Source: Bog-159 sp963738375
GTDB lineage: Bacteria; Acidobacteriota; Terriglobia; Bryobacterales; Bryobacteraceae
Direction of reading: 5' to 3'
Assembly: GCA_963738375.1 (NCBI GenBank)
Contig: CAVTWL010000004.1
Coordinates: 1,240,001 to 1,304,000 of the forward strand
Length of the DNA stretch: 64,000 nucleotides
The notes under the pieces were generated by a model that worked only from the letters and a program-made list of their open reading frames with translations, was not told the origin of the DNA and made no database searches. The number at the start of each line of letters is the position of its first letter. Position 1 is the stretch's first letter. The position numbers were made by a program, and so were the translations under genes. Positions 49,091 through 57,541 of this stretch are shown here, piece by piece.

Positions 49091-50116
49091 CTAGCGCATC
49101 AGGAAGGGCCAGTGCGGGACTAGATGCAGCTTATAGTGTAACGCCGCAAGATAGAGTAGCGCACCTAGTACAACCAATACAATCCCGGCAACTGTTAATA
49201 CCTTGCCCCAAGGGAAGCGGCGGCCTTCGCGTTTTAGTACTAATAAGTAGCCTGCGAAGACACCCACGTAAAACAACAAGCACATGGGGAGGGCAAACAA
49301 GAGCATGTTAAAAGCGTCGGGAGTAGGAGTGACGATGGCGGCGATGATAAAGATGCCGAGGATGGCGTAGCGGCTATGCTTCACCAGGAACGCGGGGCTA
49401 ACCAGGCGCAAGAGGGTTAGGAAGAAAATGAGCACCGGCATCTCGAAGACCAGGCCGACGCCGAGGGTGACATTGACAAACAGATCGAAGTACTCGCTGA
49501 TGGAAACCATGGGGTCGACATAGTTGCCGACACCGATGCCTAACAGGAAGGTGAGAGCGAAGCGGAAGGCGACGAAGTAGGCAAAAGCGCCGCCGCCGAT
49601 GAACAGGCCGGCCGAGCAGAGGATGAAGGGCACGGCATAGCGGCGTTCGCGCTTGTAAAGGCCGGGGGAAATGAAAGCCCAGATCTGGTAAAGAACCCAG
49701 GGAGACGCGATGAACAGGGCGCAGAGGAACGGAAGCTTCACCCAGATGACATTGAACTGCTCCATCGGGGTGATGGCTTTGAGGGTGGGCGGCTTGACGC
49801 CCAGGGATGTAAGGGCTTCCACGGCCGGGGCGGCGATGAGGCGCCAAAGCTGGCTGCAGAACGAGAAACTGGCAACGGTGGCGACGAGAACGCCGACCAC
49901 CATTTTGATGATGCGGGAGCGTAGCTCGGTGAGGTGATCGAGGAAGGACATGCGGAGCATGCCATCGTCGTCGCTGCCGGAATCGGGAGGGTCGGGAGGA
50001 GGAGGCGTACGGCCCCCTCCACCACGAGTCGTGGTAACAGCAGTTACAGCTCCGGAGGGAGGCGTTACTTTCCCTGTAGGAGCCTTGGCTCCATTGTCAT
50101 CTTCACGAGAGGCCAT
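49091..50116 (-). CDS. tatC: Sec-independent translocase subunit TatC
   Basis: Polytopic membrane receptor of the twin-arginine export pathway, 341 aa with six helices. MSFLDHLTELRSRIIK is the conserved N-terminal cytosolic motif; SPWVLYQIWAFISPGLYKRE and FEMPVLIFFLTL are further TatC blocks. It has an extra N-terminal tail of about 55 residues rich in Gly, Pro and Thr (GGGGRTPPPPDPPDSGSDDD), absent from E. coli TatC. Follows tatA on the same strand with 11 bp between. Confidence 0.96.
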   Translation of the reverse strand: MASREDDNGAKAPTGKVTPPSGAVTAVTTTRGGGGRTPPPPDPPDSGSDDDGMLRMSFLDHLTELRSRIIKMVVGVLVATVASFSFCSQLWRLIAAPAVEALTSLGVKPPTLKAITPMEQFNVIWVKLPFLCALFIASPWVLYQIWAFISPGLYKRERRYAVPFILCSAGLFIGGGAFAYFVAFRFALTFLLGIGVGNYVDPMVSISEYFDLFVNVTLGVGLVFEMPVLIFFLTLLRLVSPAFLVKHSRYAILGIFIIAAIVTPTPDAFNMLLFALPMCLLFYVGVFAGYLLVLKREGRRFPWGKVLTVAGIVLVVLGALLYLAALHYKLHLVPHWPFLMR

Positions 50117-50127
50117 TGAATCGAGAG

Positions 50128-50700
50128 CTAAGCGTTAAATTCCGTTGCCGGTGAACCGTTCGCCGTGTGGTGCGCTTCGAGCTCCGGGGGCAAGCTCCAA
50201 GCCGGATCTCCGCCGCCGTGTGGAACAGGTTCGTGCGAAACTACAGCGGCTTCCGTAAAATTCTCTGGTTGGCGGGCGACGGCACCCTCCGGCGGAACGG
50301 ACGACAAAGACTCAGCGCCCTCAGTTGCGGATGCACTGATTGTGGAAGTGTTGGTTACGGTGGAATCTACTGGCTCCGTGGTGGATGATGCATACGGTTC
50401 GCCATAAGTTCCGGCGTCGCTCGAGGAATAATCGTAGGTGTAGTTATCGTACTGATAACCGGTTGCGACTTCCTTCTGCGTTTGTGTTTCCCGTTCCAGG
50501 TTTTGCAATTCGCGGTCGAAGGTGGCTTTCAGCTCGCTCTGGGCGCGGCGGAACTCGGTAATCGCCTTCCCCAAAGTTCTGCCCAACTCAGGCAGTTTTT
50601 TGGGGCCGAAGAGAACCAGCGCGACCAGGAAGATCACGACCATCTCCGGCATACCTACGGGACCCATCTGGCTGCTTCCTCCATTCGAAACTTCACCCAC
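50128..50700 (-). CDS. tatA: Twin-arginine translocase TatA/TatB-family subunit with long tail
   Basis: 190 aa. The single helix MPEMVVIFLVALVLFGPKKL and the hinge FGPKKLPELGRTLGKAITEF are the family hallmark, followed by an amphipathic helix (RRAQSELKATFDRELQNLER). About 110 further residues are acidic, Ser/Thr/Tyr-rich and probably disordered (YQYDNYTYDYSSSD), longer than usual TatA. TatA and TatB cannot be told apart here. Its position before tatC supports the role. Confidence 0.9.
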   Translation of the reverse strand: MGEVSNGGSSQMGPVGMPEMVVIFLVALVLFGPKKLPELGRTLGKAITEFRRAQSELKATFDRELQNLERETQTQKEVATGYQYDNYTYDYSSSDAGTYGEPYASSTTEPVDSTVTNTSTISASATEGAESLSSVPPEGAVARQPENFTEAAVVSHEPVPHGGGDPAWSLPPELEAHHTANGSPATEFNA

Positions 50701-50760
50701 ATGATATCACGCGAGGGTGGCGGGGGCTTGCTAAACAAAAGAAACAAACGCGGGATGCGC

Positions 50761-51279
50761 TCAGGTTTGGAGGATGCAGATGTCGCGGAGGTTGCGGTAA
50801 TGCTCAGCATGATCGAGGCCGTAGCCCACTACGAATTCGTCGGGAATGCGGAAGCCGACGTAGGCGACGTCGACGGGGCGCTGACGGCGGTCGGGCTTGT
50901 CGAGCAGGGCGGCGATACGGATGGAGCGCGGCTTGCGCTGTTCCAGCAGATGGATGAGGTAGGTGAGAGTAACGCCGCTATCCACGATGTCTTCAACGAT
51001 GAGGAGGTCGGCGCCTTCGACTGAGAAGTCCAGGTCCTTGGTGACCTTGACCTCGCCGGAGGTGGATTTGCCTTTGCCGTAACTGGAAGTGCCCATGAAA
51101 TCGACGTAGGCGTCGATGTGCAGAGCGCGGGCCAAGTCGGACATGAAGAAGCAAGCGCCCTTCAGGATGCAGACCAGGTGCAGATTTCCCTCGGGGTAGT
51201 CGCGGTCGATATCGGCGCCCAATTCGGCGACGCGCCGGCGGATCTGTTCTTCGGAAATGAGTACGCGGAGCGAGCTCAA
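50761..51279 (-). CDS. hpt: Hypoxanthine phosphoribosyltransferase
   Basis: Purine salvage enzyme, 172 aa, making IMP or GMP from the base and PRPP. LVCILKGACFFMSDLAR is the PPi loop; DFMGTSSYGKGKSTSG the flexible loop; LLIVEDIVDSGVTLTYL the PRPP-binding loop with ED; and VGYGLDHAEHYRNLRDI the purine-binding C-terminus. Starts MSSLRVLISEEQI. Typical length. Confidence 0.97.
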   Translation of the reverse strand: MSSLRVLISEEQIRRRVAELGADIDRDYPEGNLHLVCILKGACFFMSDLARALHIDAYVDFMGTSSYGKGKSTSGEVKVTKDLDFSVEGADLLIVEDIVDSGVTLTYLIHLLEQRKPRSIRIAALLDKPDRRQRPVDVAYVGFRIPDEFVVGYGLDHAEHYRNLRDICILQT

Positions 51280-51287
51280 ACTGCCCC

Positions 51288-52142
51288 CTAATCCGCAACC
51301 GCGCTCAGGCGGGTGCTTTCGGGCCCAATGTGGATGTGCGCGCCGGTGGCTTTTCCGGGCATGGCATGCCAGAAAGCGAAGTAAGGGATGTGGCGGGCTT
51401 CCAGATACTGGCGGAGCCAGACTCCTTCGGGCTGATCGGGTGCGATGGCGACGTCCACGCGGCCGCGATGATCGAAGCCCAGCGCTCGGTGGACGGCGGT
51501 TTCGCCCATGGCGCTGACGGGCAGTTGTTTCGAGAACCGTCGTTCGAAGGCGGCCGACACTTGGGTGAACTCGAGGGGTGTGAAGATGCCGGAGCCATCG
51601 TAACGAACCAGAGCCGGCGCCAGGCCGGCAATGTCATTGAGGCGGGGGCGGTTTTGTTCCGCTCGCGCCATTTCTGCGATTTCGTGGCTGAGGGCGGCGC
51701 GGGAAACAGCCAGATCGTATTCCTGGCGGGCAAAATTGACTTGGGACACCAGCGGCGGCAGGTCGTTCTTGGCTACGATTCCGCTTTCAAGCATGCTACT
51801 GGCGCGGTCGAGGCGTTTTTGGCGGCGATCGAGGCGGCGCTGCGCCGCGGCTACCATTTCGGCCGCCTGGTCCTCGGTCAAATCCTGGCCGTACATGGTG
51901 CGGCGGATGATTGACATATCCTGCGCGTCGCCCAGATTGTCTTCCGCCTGCTCGAGCTGCACGCGCGGTAACGCTCCGGCATCTACCAGCGCGCGGAGGC
52001 GTTGGATATCCAGGCGGGCGCGGAGAACCTCGGCATCCTCAGGGGCGGAGGCAGGTGCTAGCGGGGCGACGGAGGGCGCTTGCGGAGCCGCGCACAACAG
52101 TACTGAAGAGACCGTTAAAGGGAGGAGAAAACGCATGAGCAC
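51288..52142 (-). CDS. Secreted coiled-coil protein with M15-peptidase-like C-terminus
   Basis: 284 aa, no sure family. The N-terminus MLMRFLLPLTVSSVLLCAAP is a signal peptide. Residues about 35-155 form two long helices with heptad character (AEMVAAAQRRLDRRQKRLDR), like an outer-membrane-factor hairpin. From about 205, HRALGFDHRGRVDVAI has a possible H...D zinc site and GAHIHIGPES a final HxH. Together these resemble the zinc ligands of M15/MEPM-type D,D-peptidases. Peptidoglycan hydrolysis is an inference. It is separated by 8 bp from hpt and divergent from rsfS. Confidence 0.6.
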   Translation of the reverse strand: MLMRFLLPLTVSSVLLCAAPQAPSVAPLAPASAPEDAEVLRARLDIQRLRALVDAGALPRVQLEQAEDNLGDAQDMSIIRRTMYGQDLTEDQAAEMVAAAQRRLDRRQKRLDRASSMLESGIVAKNDLPPLVSQVNFARQEYDLAVSRAALSHEIAEMARAEQNRPRLNDIAGLAPALVRYDGSGIFTPLEFTQVSAAFERRFSKQLPVSAMGETAVHRALGFDHRGRVDVAIAPDQPEGVWLRQYLEARHIPYFAFWHAMPGKATGAHIHIGPESTRLSAVAD

Positions 52143-52181
52143 TTACCTATATTGTAGTACGATACGGTCAGGGAGCGTGTT

Positions 52182-52574
52182 CTGACAAAGGTCGATCCGA
52201 ACGAAACCGAACTGAAAGAAAGCATCACATCGGAATCCCCCGCGTGGCTGGAGGCGGTGCGCGCCGCCGAATCGAAGAAAGCCACCGACATCCGCGTGCT
52301 GGACCTGACGGGCATCACGGCATTCGCCGATTATTTCGTGATATGCACGGGGGCGAACGGGCGCAATGTGCAAGCCATCGCGGATGAAGTGGGAGCGCGG
52401 CTGAAGAAGACCGGCGAGCTGCCGCACAGCGTGGAAGGTTATAGCCAGGCGGAATGGATACTGGCCGATTACGGTAATTTCCTGGTGCACATTTTCGCTC
52501 CGAAGTCGCGCGAATATTACGATCTGGAGCGGTTGTGGCGCAACGCCAAGGTAGTTGAAATTCCGGCCGAGTGA
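52182..52574 (+). CDS. rsfS: Ribosomal silencing factor RsfS (Iojap)
   Basis: Binds ribosomal protein L14 and blocks subunit joining in starvation. ATDIRVLDLTGITAFADYFV, ICTGANGRNVQAIADEVG and the end ILADYGNFLVHIFAPKSREY are standard. The annotated GTG at 52257 would cut the first helix. I prefer CTG at 52182, which has AGGGAG six bases upstream and adds ITSESPAWLEAVRAAESKKA, matching the usual N-terminus. Overlaps rlmH by 4 bp. Its order before rlmH is common in bacteria. Confidence 0.9.
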   Translation: MTKVDPNETELKESITSESPAWLEAVRAAESKKATDIRVLDLTGITAFADYFVICTGANGRNVQAIADEVGARLKKTGELPHSVEGYSQAEWILADYGNFLVHIFAPKSREYYDLERLWRNAKVVEIPAE

Positions 52575-52990
52575 AGACTTTCCTGTATTTTGCCGGCAAG
52601 CCGCGGGATGCGCACGCCAATGCCATCGCCGCGGATTTCGTGGGCCGGGCCAACCGCTATTCCGCTTGTGAAATGCGGGAAATGCGCCCCGACCGCATGG
52701 ATTTGTGGGCGAAACATCCGACGGCGAGGCGCATTTTGCTCGATCCCGCGGGACAGGCCATGGATACGGCGGCATTTGTCGCGTTATTTTCACGTGCGGA
52801 GATGGAAGGGCACGATTTGGTCTTCGTGGTGGGCGGCGCGGACGGATTGCCGCAGGATTGGCGCAGCCGGGCGGATGTGCTGCTGTCGCTGTCGCGGATG
52901 ACGTTTCCGCACGAACTGGCGCGCGCCATGCTGGCCGAGCAGATTTATCGGGCGTTTGCCACGTTGCGGGGGCATCCCTACCCGCGCTAA
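52571..52990 (+). CDS. rlmH: 23S rRNA (pseudouridine1915-N3)-methyltransferase RlmH
   Basis: SPOUT-class enzyme of 139 aa modifying helix 69 of 23S rRNA. LDPAGQAMDTAAFVALFS, FVVGGADGLPQDW and the C-terminal LSRMTFPHELARAMLAEQIY with a Tyr-Arg end form the knotted SAM site. Start is GTG overlapping the rsfS stop. Confidence 0.95.
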   Translation: MKTFLYFAGKPRDAHANAIAADFVGRANRYSACEMREMRPDRMDLWAKHPTARRILLDPAGQAMDTAAFVALFSRAEMEGHDLVFVVGGADGLPQDWRSRADVLLSLSRMTFPHELARAMLAEQIYRAFATLRGHPYPR

Positions 52991-53005
52991 GGTAGTCCAA
53001 ATAAC

Positions 53006-53860
53006 ATGTCTTGGTTCAAAAAGGAAAACGCAGCGCCGGCGAAGGTGGCGCAAATCAACGACCCTTCCCGCAAGCTGCGCACGGAAGGACTGTGGTTGAA
53101 GTGCGACGGCTGCAGGCAGATCATCTGGAAGAAGGACCTGGAATCGAACTGGAATGTGTGTCCGAAGTGCGGCGCGCACATGCGCATGGACGCAGCGGCG
53201 CGGCTGCGGCTGCTATTCGACGGGGACTACGAGACTTTCGACGCCGACTTGCGGTCGTCGGATCCGTTGGAGTTTTTCGATTCCAAGCCGTACCGGCAGC
53301 GGCTGGACGGCATGCGTTTGGTGACCTCGCTTTCCGATGCGATGATTTCAGCGAGCGGCAGCGTGGCGGGACGGCGAGTGAATATCTGCTCGATGGAAGC
53401 GCGGTTTATCGGCGGCAGCATGGGCTGCGTAGTGGGCGAAATGATCACGCGGGCGATTGAGCGGTCGATTGCCGGCAAGATTCCGCTGGTGATCGTTTCC
53501 GCGTCCGGCGGCGCCCGTATGCAGGAAGGCGCAGTCAGCCTGATGCAGATGGCCAAGATTTCGGCGGCTTTGATGCGTTTGGATCAAGCTGGAGTTCCTT
53601 ACATCAGCGTGCTGACCGATCCGACGACGGGCGGCGTAACGGCCAGTTTCGCAATGCTGGGCGATTTGAATGTGGCGGAGCCGGGGGCGCTGATCGGTTT
53701 CGCCGGGCCGCGCGTGATCGAGCAGACCATCCGCCAGAAGCTGCCCGACGGATTCCAACGGTCGGAGTTTTTGCTGAAGCACGGCATGCTGGACGCCGTG
53801 GTGCCGCGCCTCGAAATGAAGAGTTATCTGGGCACGGCGCTGAAATTCTTCATGGATTGA
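53006..53860 (+). CDS. accD: Acetyl-CoA carboxylase carboxyltransferase subunit beta
   Basis: First step of fatty-acid synthesis; 284 aa. An N-terminal zinc ribbon (CDGCRQIIWKKDLESNWNVC then CGAH) precedes the crotonase-fold domain with MGCVVGEMITRAIERSI, IVSASGGARMQEGAVSLMQM and TDPTTGGVTASFAMLGDLN. AccA is not in the window. The folC gene follows 15 bp later. Confidence 0.97.
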   Translation: MSWFKKENAAPAKVAQINDPSRKLRTEGLWLKCDGCRQIIWKKDLESNWNVCPKCGAHMRMDAAARLRLLFDGDYETFDADLRSSDPLEFFDSKPYRQRLDGMRLVTSLSDAMISASGSVAGRRVNICSMEARFIGGSMGCVVGEMITRAIERSIAGKIPLVIVSASGGARMQEGAVSLMQMAKISAALMRLDQAGVPYISVLTDPTTGGVTASFAMLGDLNVAEPGALIGFAGPRVIEQTIRQKLPDGFQRSEFLLKHGMLDAVVPRLEMKSYLGTALKFFMD

Positions 53861-53875
53861 GCTGCCGCTCTGTCG

Positions 53876-55180
53876 ATGAATTATCCGGATTCGGTCCGCT
53901 TTCTCTACGCGCTGGGCAACGAAGTGGTTACGGCCAAGCTGGGCCTGGAGCGCATCGAGGCGCTCCTTGAAGCGCTGGGCAAGCCGCAGCAAGCTTTTCG
54001 TATTGTGCACGTGGCTGGGACTAACGGCAAAGGCTCGACGTGCGCGATGATCGAGTCGGGTTTGCGGGCGGCGGGGTTGCGGACCGGACTGTTCACTTCG
54101 CCGCACCTGATCGAACCGACAGAGCGCATCCAGGTGGCGGGCAAGCGCGTGAGTGCGGAGCAGTTCGCCGCGGCATTTGACGAAGTCCATGAGTGCTCCG
54201 AGCGGTTGTTACGGGCCGAGCGCATCGATTTGCATCCCACGTATTTCGAGACGGTGACCGCGATGGCAATGGTATTGTTTCGCCGTCTGGGCGTGCGGTT
54301 CGCGGTGGTCGAGGTAGGACTGGGCGGCCGGCTGGACGCCACGAACGTGGTTATGCCTCAGGTGTCGGTGGTCACACCGGTGGATTTCGATCATGAAGCG
54401 TATCTAGGTAGCAGCCTGGAAGCGATTGCCGGCGAGAAGGCGGGAATTCTAAAGCCGGGAGTCGCGGCCGTTTTCGCGCGGCAGCGGCCGGAAGCGAGCG
54501 CGGTGTTGGAAGCTCGGGCGGTGGCATTGGGATGCACTATCACTCACAGTTCGGAGGTAGTGACCAACGGTGTTGCACTGGATGTGCGCGGCAGCGAATT
54601 CATTTGGAGAGAAACGAAGATCCGCTGCCCGCTGCCGGGCGAGCATCAGGTGGAGAATGCGCGCACGGCGATCGCCGCGCTGACTTTGCTGGGCGTTACG
54701 AACGCGGCGATTCGGGAGGGCATCGCGCAGACGGTATGGCCGGGGCGGCTGGAGCGGGTAGCGGAAAAACCGGAGATTATCCTGGACGGCGCACATAACC
54801 CGGCGGGTGCGCGCGCATTGGCCGAGTATTTGGACCGTTTCTACGAGCCGGGGCGCGTCTGGCTGATTTATGGCGCGATGCGCGACAAGGCGGTGGAGGA
54901 GACGGTTGCGATTCTGTTTCCGCGAGCGGCGCATGTGATCGTCACGGCCCCGGACCAGGCGCGCGCTTTGCGGCCGGAATCGATTCGGGACTTGGCCGAT
55001 CATGCGGACGTACGCTTGGCGGCGGATCTGCGGGCAGCGCTGGAGATGGCGCGCGCCGCATCGCACGAGGATGCGATTTTCGTGACCGGTTCGCTGTTCC
55101 TGGTGGGCGAAGCACGGGCGCTGTTGAAGCCGGATGTTATACTCCCAACTTCGGCGACTGAATCGTGTCCATGTTCCTGA
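53876..55180 (+). CDS. folC: Bifunctional folylpolyglutamate/dihydrofolate synthase
   Basis: 434-aa ligase of the Mur/FolC family, adding glutamate to folates. VAGTNGKGSTCAMIESGLRA is the P-loop; FTSPHLIEPTERIQVAGKRV the substrate segment; VEVGLGGRLDATNVV and VDFDHEAYLGSSLEAIAGEK the magnesium sites; ILDGAHNPAGARAL in the C-terminal domain. Ends inside the start of plsC. Confidence 0.97.
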   Translation: MNYPDSVRFLYALGNEVVTAKLGLERIEALLEALGKPQQAFRIVHVAGTNGKGSTCAMIESGLRAAGLRTGLFTSPHLIEPTERIQVAGKRVSAEQFAAAFDEVHECSERLLRAERIDLHPTYFETVTAMAMVLFRRLGVRFAVVEVGLGGRLDATNVVMPQVSVVTPVDFDHEAYLGSSLEAIAGEKAGILKPGVAAVFARQRPEASAVLEARAVALGCTITHSSEVVTNGVALDVRGSEFIWRETKIRCPLPGEHQVENARTAIAALTLLGVTNAAIREGIAQTVWPGRLERVAEKPEIILDGAHNPAGARALAEYLDRFYEPGRVWLIYGAMRDKAVEETVAILFPRAAHVIVTAPDQARALRPESIRDLADHADVRLAADLRAALEMARAASHEDAIFVTGSLFLVGEARALLKPDVILPTSATESCPCS

Positions 55181-55908
55181 GCCGCCTGCGCGCGTATCTG
55201 CTGATCGATCCGCTGATCATCACGAGCACGGCTATTTTTGGTTTTGCTTCACTGTTGGCGTCAGCATTCGACAAAACCGGCGGCACGCAGCACGCGATTG
55301 CCCGGGTGTGGGCTCGCTCGCTGCTGGCAATCAGCGGCGCTGCCGTGCGCATCGAGGGTTTGGAGAAGCTGTCCGGCGCCGGCCCTTATGTGTTAGTGGC
55401 TAATCATTCGAGCTACATGGATACACCGGCGGTGCTGCTGCTGCCGCTGCAGATCCGGTTTTTCGCCAAGGAAGGCCTTTTCCGAATTCCACTGCTCGGT
55501 GGACACCTGCGGCGGGCGGGCCATTTTCCGGTTCCCCGGGACAACCCGCGGGCGGCACTGAAAAGCCTGACGGCGGCGGCGAAGCGGATCCGCGAGCGCG
55601 GCGTTTCCACGATCCTGTTTCCCGAGGGAGGCCGGACACCGGGAGGATTGCGCGAGTTCAAAGAGGGCGCGGCCTATCTGGCGATCAAGGCGGGAGTGGC
55701 GGTGGTACCGATCGGGATTCTGGGCACGCGGCAGGTGCTACCTATGGATTCGATGCATGTGCGTCCACATGCGGTGACTGTGCGAATCGGTAATCCCATC
55801 GACACGAGCGGGATGAGACTGGAACAGCGGGGGGTATTAAACCAGACGCTGCGAAACACAGTGGCGGAGCTCATTGGCGAGGATCCCGAACGTGTGGCGC
55901 CGGCCTGA
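55165..55908 (+). CDS. plsC: 1-acyl-sn-glycerol-3-phosphate acyltransferase
   Basis: Membrane enzyme of 247 aa making phosphatidic acid from lysophosphatidic acid. VANHSSYMDTPAVLL is the catalytic HxxxxD motif, FIPEGGRTPGGL-like FPEGGRTPGGLREFKEGA the second, and GVAVVPIGILGTRQVLPM the last. One N-terminal membrane region. Start GTG 55165 or ATG 55171; overlap with folC is 16 or 10 bp. First of three phospholipid genes. Confidence 0.93.
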   Translation: MSMFLSRLRAYLLIDPLIITSTAIFGFASLLASAFDKTGGTQHAIARVWARSLLAISGAAVRIEGLEKLSGAGPYVLVANHSSYMDTPAVLLLPLQIRFFAKEGLFRIPLLGGHLRRAGHFPVPRDNPRAALKSLTAAAKRIRERGVSTILFPEGGRTPGGLREFKEGAAYLAIKAGVAVVPIGILGTRQVLPMDSMHVRPHAVTVRIGNPIDTSGMRLEQRGVLNQTLRNTVAELIGEDPERVAPA

Positions 55909-55965
55909 TGGCGTTGGACGGGCGCAGGAGCATGTGCCGCGAAAGGTTGTGGGAGAATGGGTTGA

Positions 55966-56643
55966 ATGATCGTCGCCGACGGCATCTATTACGCGCTAGG
56001 ACTGACTGCGGGCGGTTTGGCCGTATCTTACCTGACGAATCCTTGGTTTGGTTTGCCGCTGTATATTTTAGCCGTTTTTTGCCTGTATTTTTTTCGCGAT
56101 CCGGAACGTGCGATACCCGCGGGTCCGGTGGCGGTGTCGCCGGCGGACGGCAAGGTAGTGGCGATCAAGCGGGAAAGCGACACGCAGACGCGGATCAGCA
56201 TCTTTCTGAACATTTTCGACGTGCATGTGAACCGCGCGCCCATCGGGGGGAGCATCGCCGAGGTGCGGTACAACAAGGGCCAGTTTCACGTCGCCAGCCG
56301 CGAGGAATGTTCCACGGAAAACGAGCAAAACATCATTACCGTGCGCGGCGAAGGCAGTTGCGTGGTGTTCAAACAGATTGCCGGGTTAATTGCGCGGCGC
56401 ATCGTTTGCTATAAGAAGCAGGGCGACCTGGTGGCCAAGGGTGAGCGGGTGGGCCTGATCAAATTCGGGTCGCGGGTGGACGTATTGTTGGGCCCCGAGT
56501 GGGAAATCACCGTACAGCCGGGTATACGAGTGTCCGCTGGGTCAAGCATCATCGCGCGGCGTTTCGACGCGGCGCCGACGGACTTGACGGAAGCGCGCGA
56601 GCTCGAAACCGAGACCCGGGAACTGGTGCATGCCCAGGCTTAG
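55966..56643 (+). CDS. psd: Phosphatidylserine decarboxylase proenzyme (short form)
   Basis: 225 aa. Makes phosphatidylethanolamine from phosphatidylserine. Two N-terminal helices are followed by VSPADGKVVAIKRESDTQTR, IFLNIFDVHVNRAPIGG and the cleavage motif IKFGSRVDVLLG, where the Ser becomes the pyruvoyl group. The short Psd form (about 220 aa) carries the cleavage serine in a GS near the end, as here. Overlaps pssA by 14 bp, so the two sequential enzymes are coupled. Confidence 0.95.
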   Translation: MIVADGIYYALGLTAGGLAVSYLTNPWFGLPLYILAVFCLYFFRDPERAIPAGPVAVSPADGKVVAIKRESDTQTRISIFLNIFDVHVNRAPIGGSIAEVRYNKGQFHVASREECSTENEQNIITVRGEGSCVVFKQIAGLIARRIVCYKKQGDLVAKGERVGLIKFGSRVDVLLGPEWEITVQPGIRVSAGSSIIARRFDAAPTDLTEARELETETRELVHAQA

Positions 56644-57541
56644 GAACCCGCTGATCGACCAGGAATCGCCGGATCGGAGGCCGCGGCGCGCGGCGTATGC
56701 GCTGCCTACGCTGTTCACGGCGGGCAATATTTTTCTGGGATACCTTTCGATCTTGCGATCGTTTCGGGCGGCGATGGCAGCGGCGGCCGGCGGCGCGGCA
56801 GCGGCGGGCGCGGCGGAGGATTTTGAAATCGCCGCCAAAGCGATCGGCATCGCCGTTCTGCTGGATGGACTGGACGGAATGATCGCGCGTTTGACGCACA
56901 CCACCAGCGATTTCGGACGCGAGATGGATTCCCTGGCGGATGTCATTAGCTTTGGCATGGCACCCGCAATCCTGGCCTTCGCCTGGGGCGTTCAGTTCGT
57001 GGATAGCGGTCTCGCCTCTCCCTTAAAACATCAATTGTTCCAGGCAGGATATTTTGTGGCCTTCCTGTTTCTGGTGTGCGGAGCGGCGCGGCTGGCGCGC
57101 TTCAATGTGCAAAAGAATCCGGTACCGAAGAACCCCGGCCGGCCCAACCGGAAATATTTTGTCGGACTGCCGATTCCCGGCGCGGCAGGGTTCGTGGCAG
57201 CCAGCGTGTACGGCTTCTACGGGCAACCGATTACCAGCTGGATCGGCGCTGTTGTTTGGCTCGGTCTGTTGGGGATGCTTGGGTTTCTGATGGTGAGCAC
57301 CTGGCGCTACTACAGTTCGAAAGGCCTGAGCCTGCGGCAGCCGCATACACCGCTGATCGTGATCGTGGTGGGAGCGCTGGTGTACGCCATCTGGAATTAT
57401 GGGCACGTGGTGCTGCCGGCGATCGCCGCGACGTATGTGGGTAGCGGCATTGCGATTCGTATCGGCGGCGTGATACGGCGCAACGTCAACAAGCGGCGTC
57501 TGGGCGCGCCGCCGCACGCTCCGGAGCGACAAATTGGCTAA
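56630..57541 (+). CDS. pssA: CDP-diacylglycerol-serine O-phosphatidyltransferase
   Basis: 303-aa membrane enzyme making phosphatidylserine. The CDP-alcohol phosphotransferase motif is perfect: DGMIAR, eight residues, G, three residues, D, three residues, D (GLDGMIARLTHTTSDFGREM followed by DSLAD). Eight helices are plausible. Alanine-rich insertion near residue 45 (AMAAAAGGAAAAGAAED). Product is the substrate of the psd gene immediately upstream. Confidence 0.95.
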   Translation: MPRLRNPLIDQESPDRRPRRAAYALPTLFTAGNIFLGYLSILRSFRAAMAAAAGGAAAAGAAEDFEIAAKAIGIAVLLDGLDGMIARLTHTTSDFGREMDSLADVISFGMAPAILAFAWGVQFVDSGLASPLKHQLFQAGYFVAFLFLVCGAARLARFNVQKNPVPKNPGRPNRKYFVGLPIPGAAGFVAASVYGFYGQPITSWIGAVVWLGLLGMLGFLMVSTWRYYSSKGLSLRQPHTPLIVIVVGALVYAIWNYGHVVLPAIAATYVGSGIAIRIGGVIRRNVNKRRLGAPPHAPERQIG

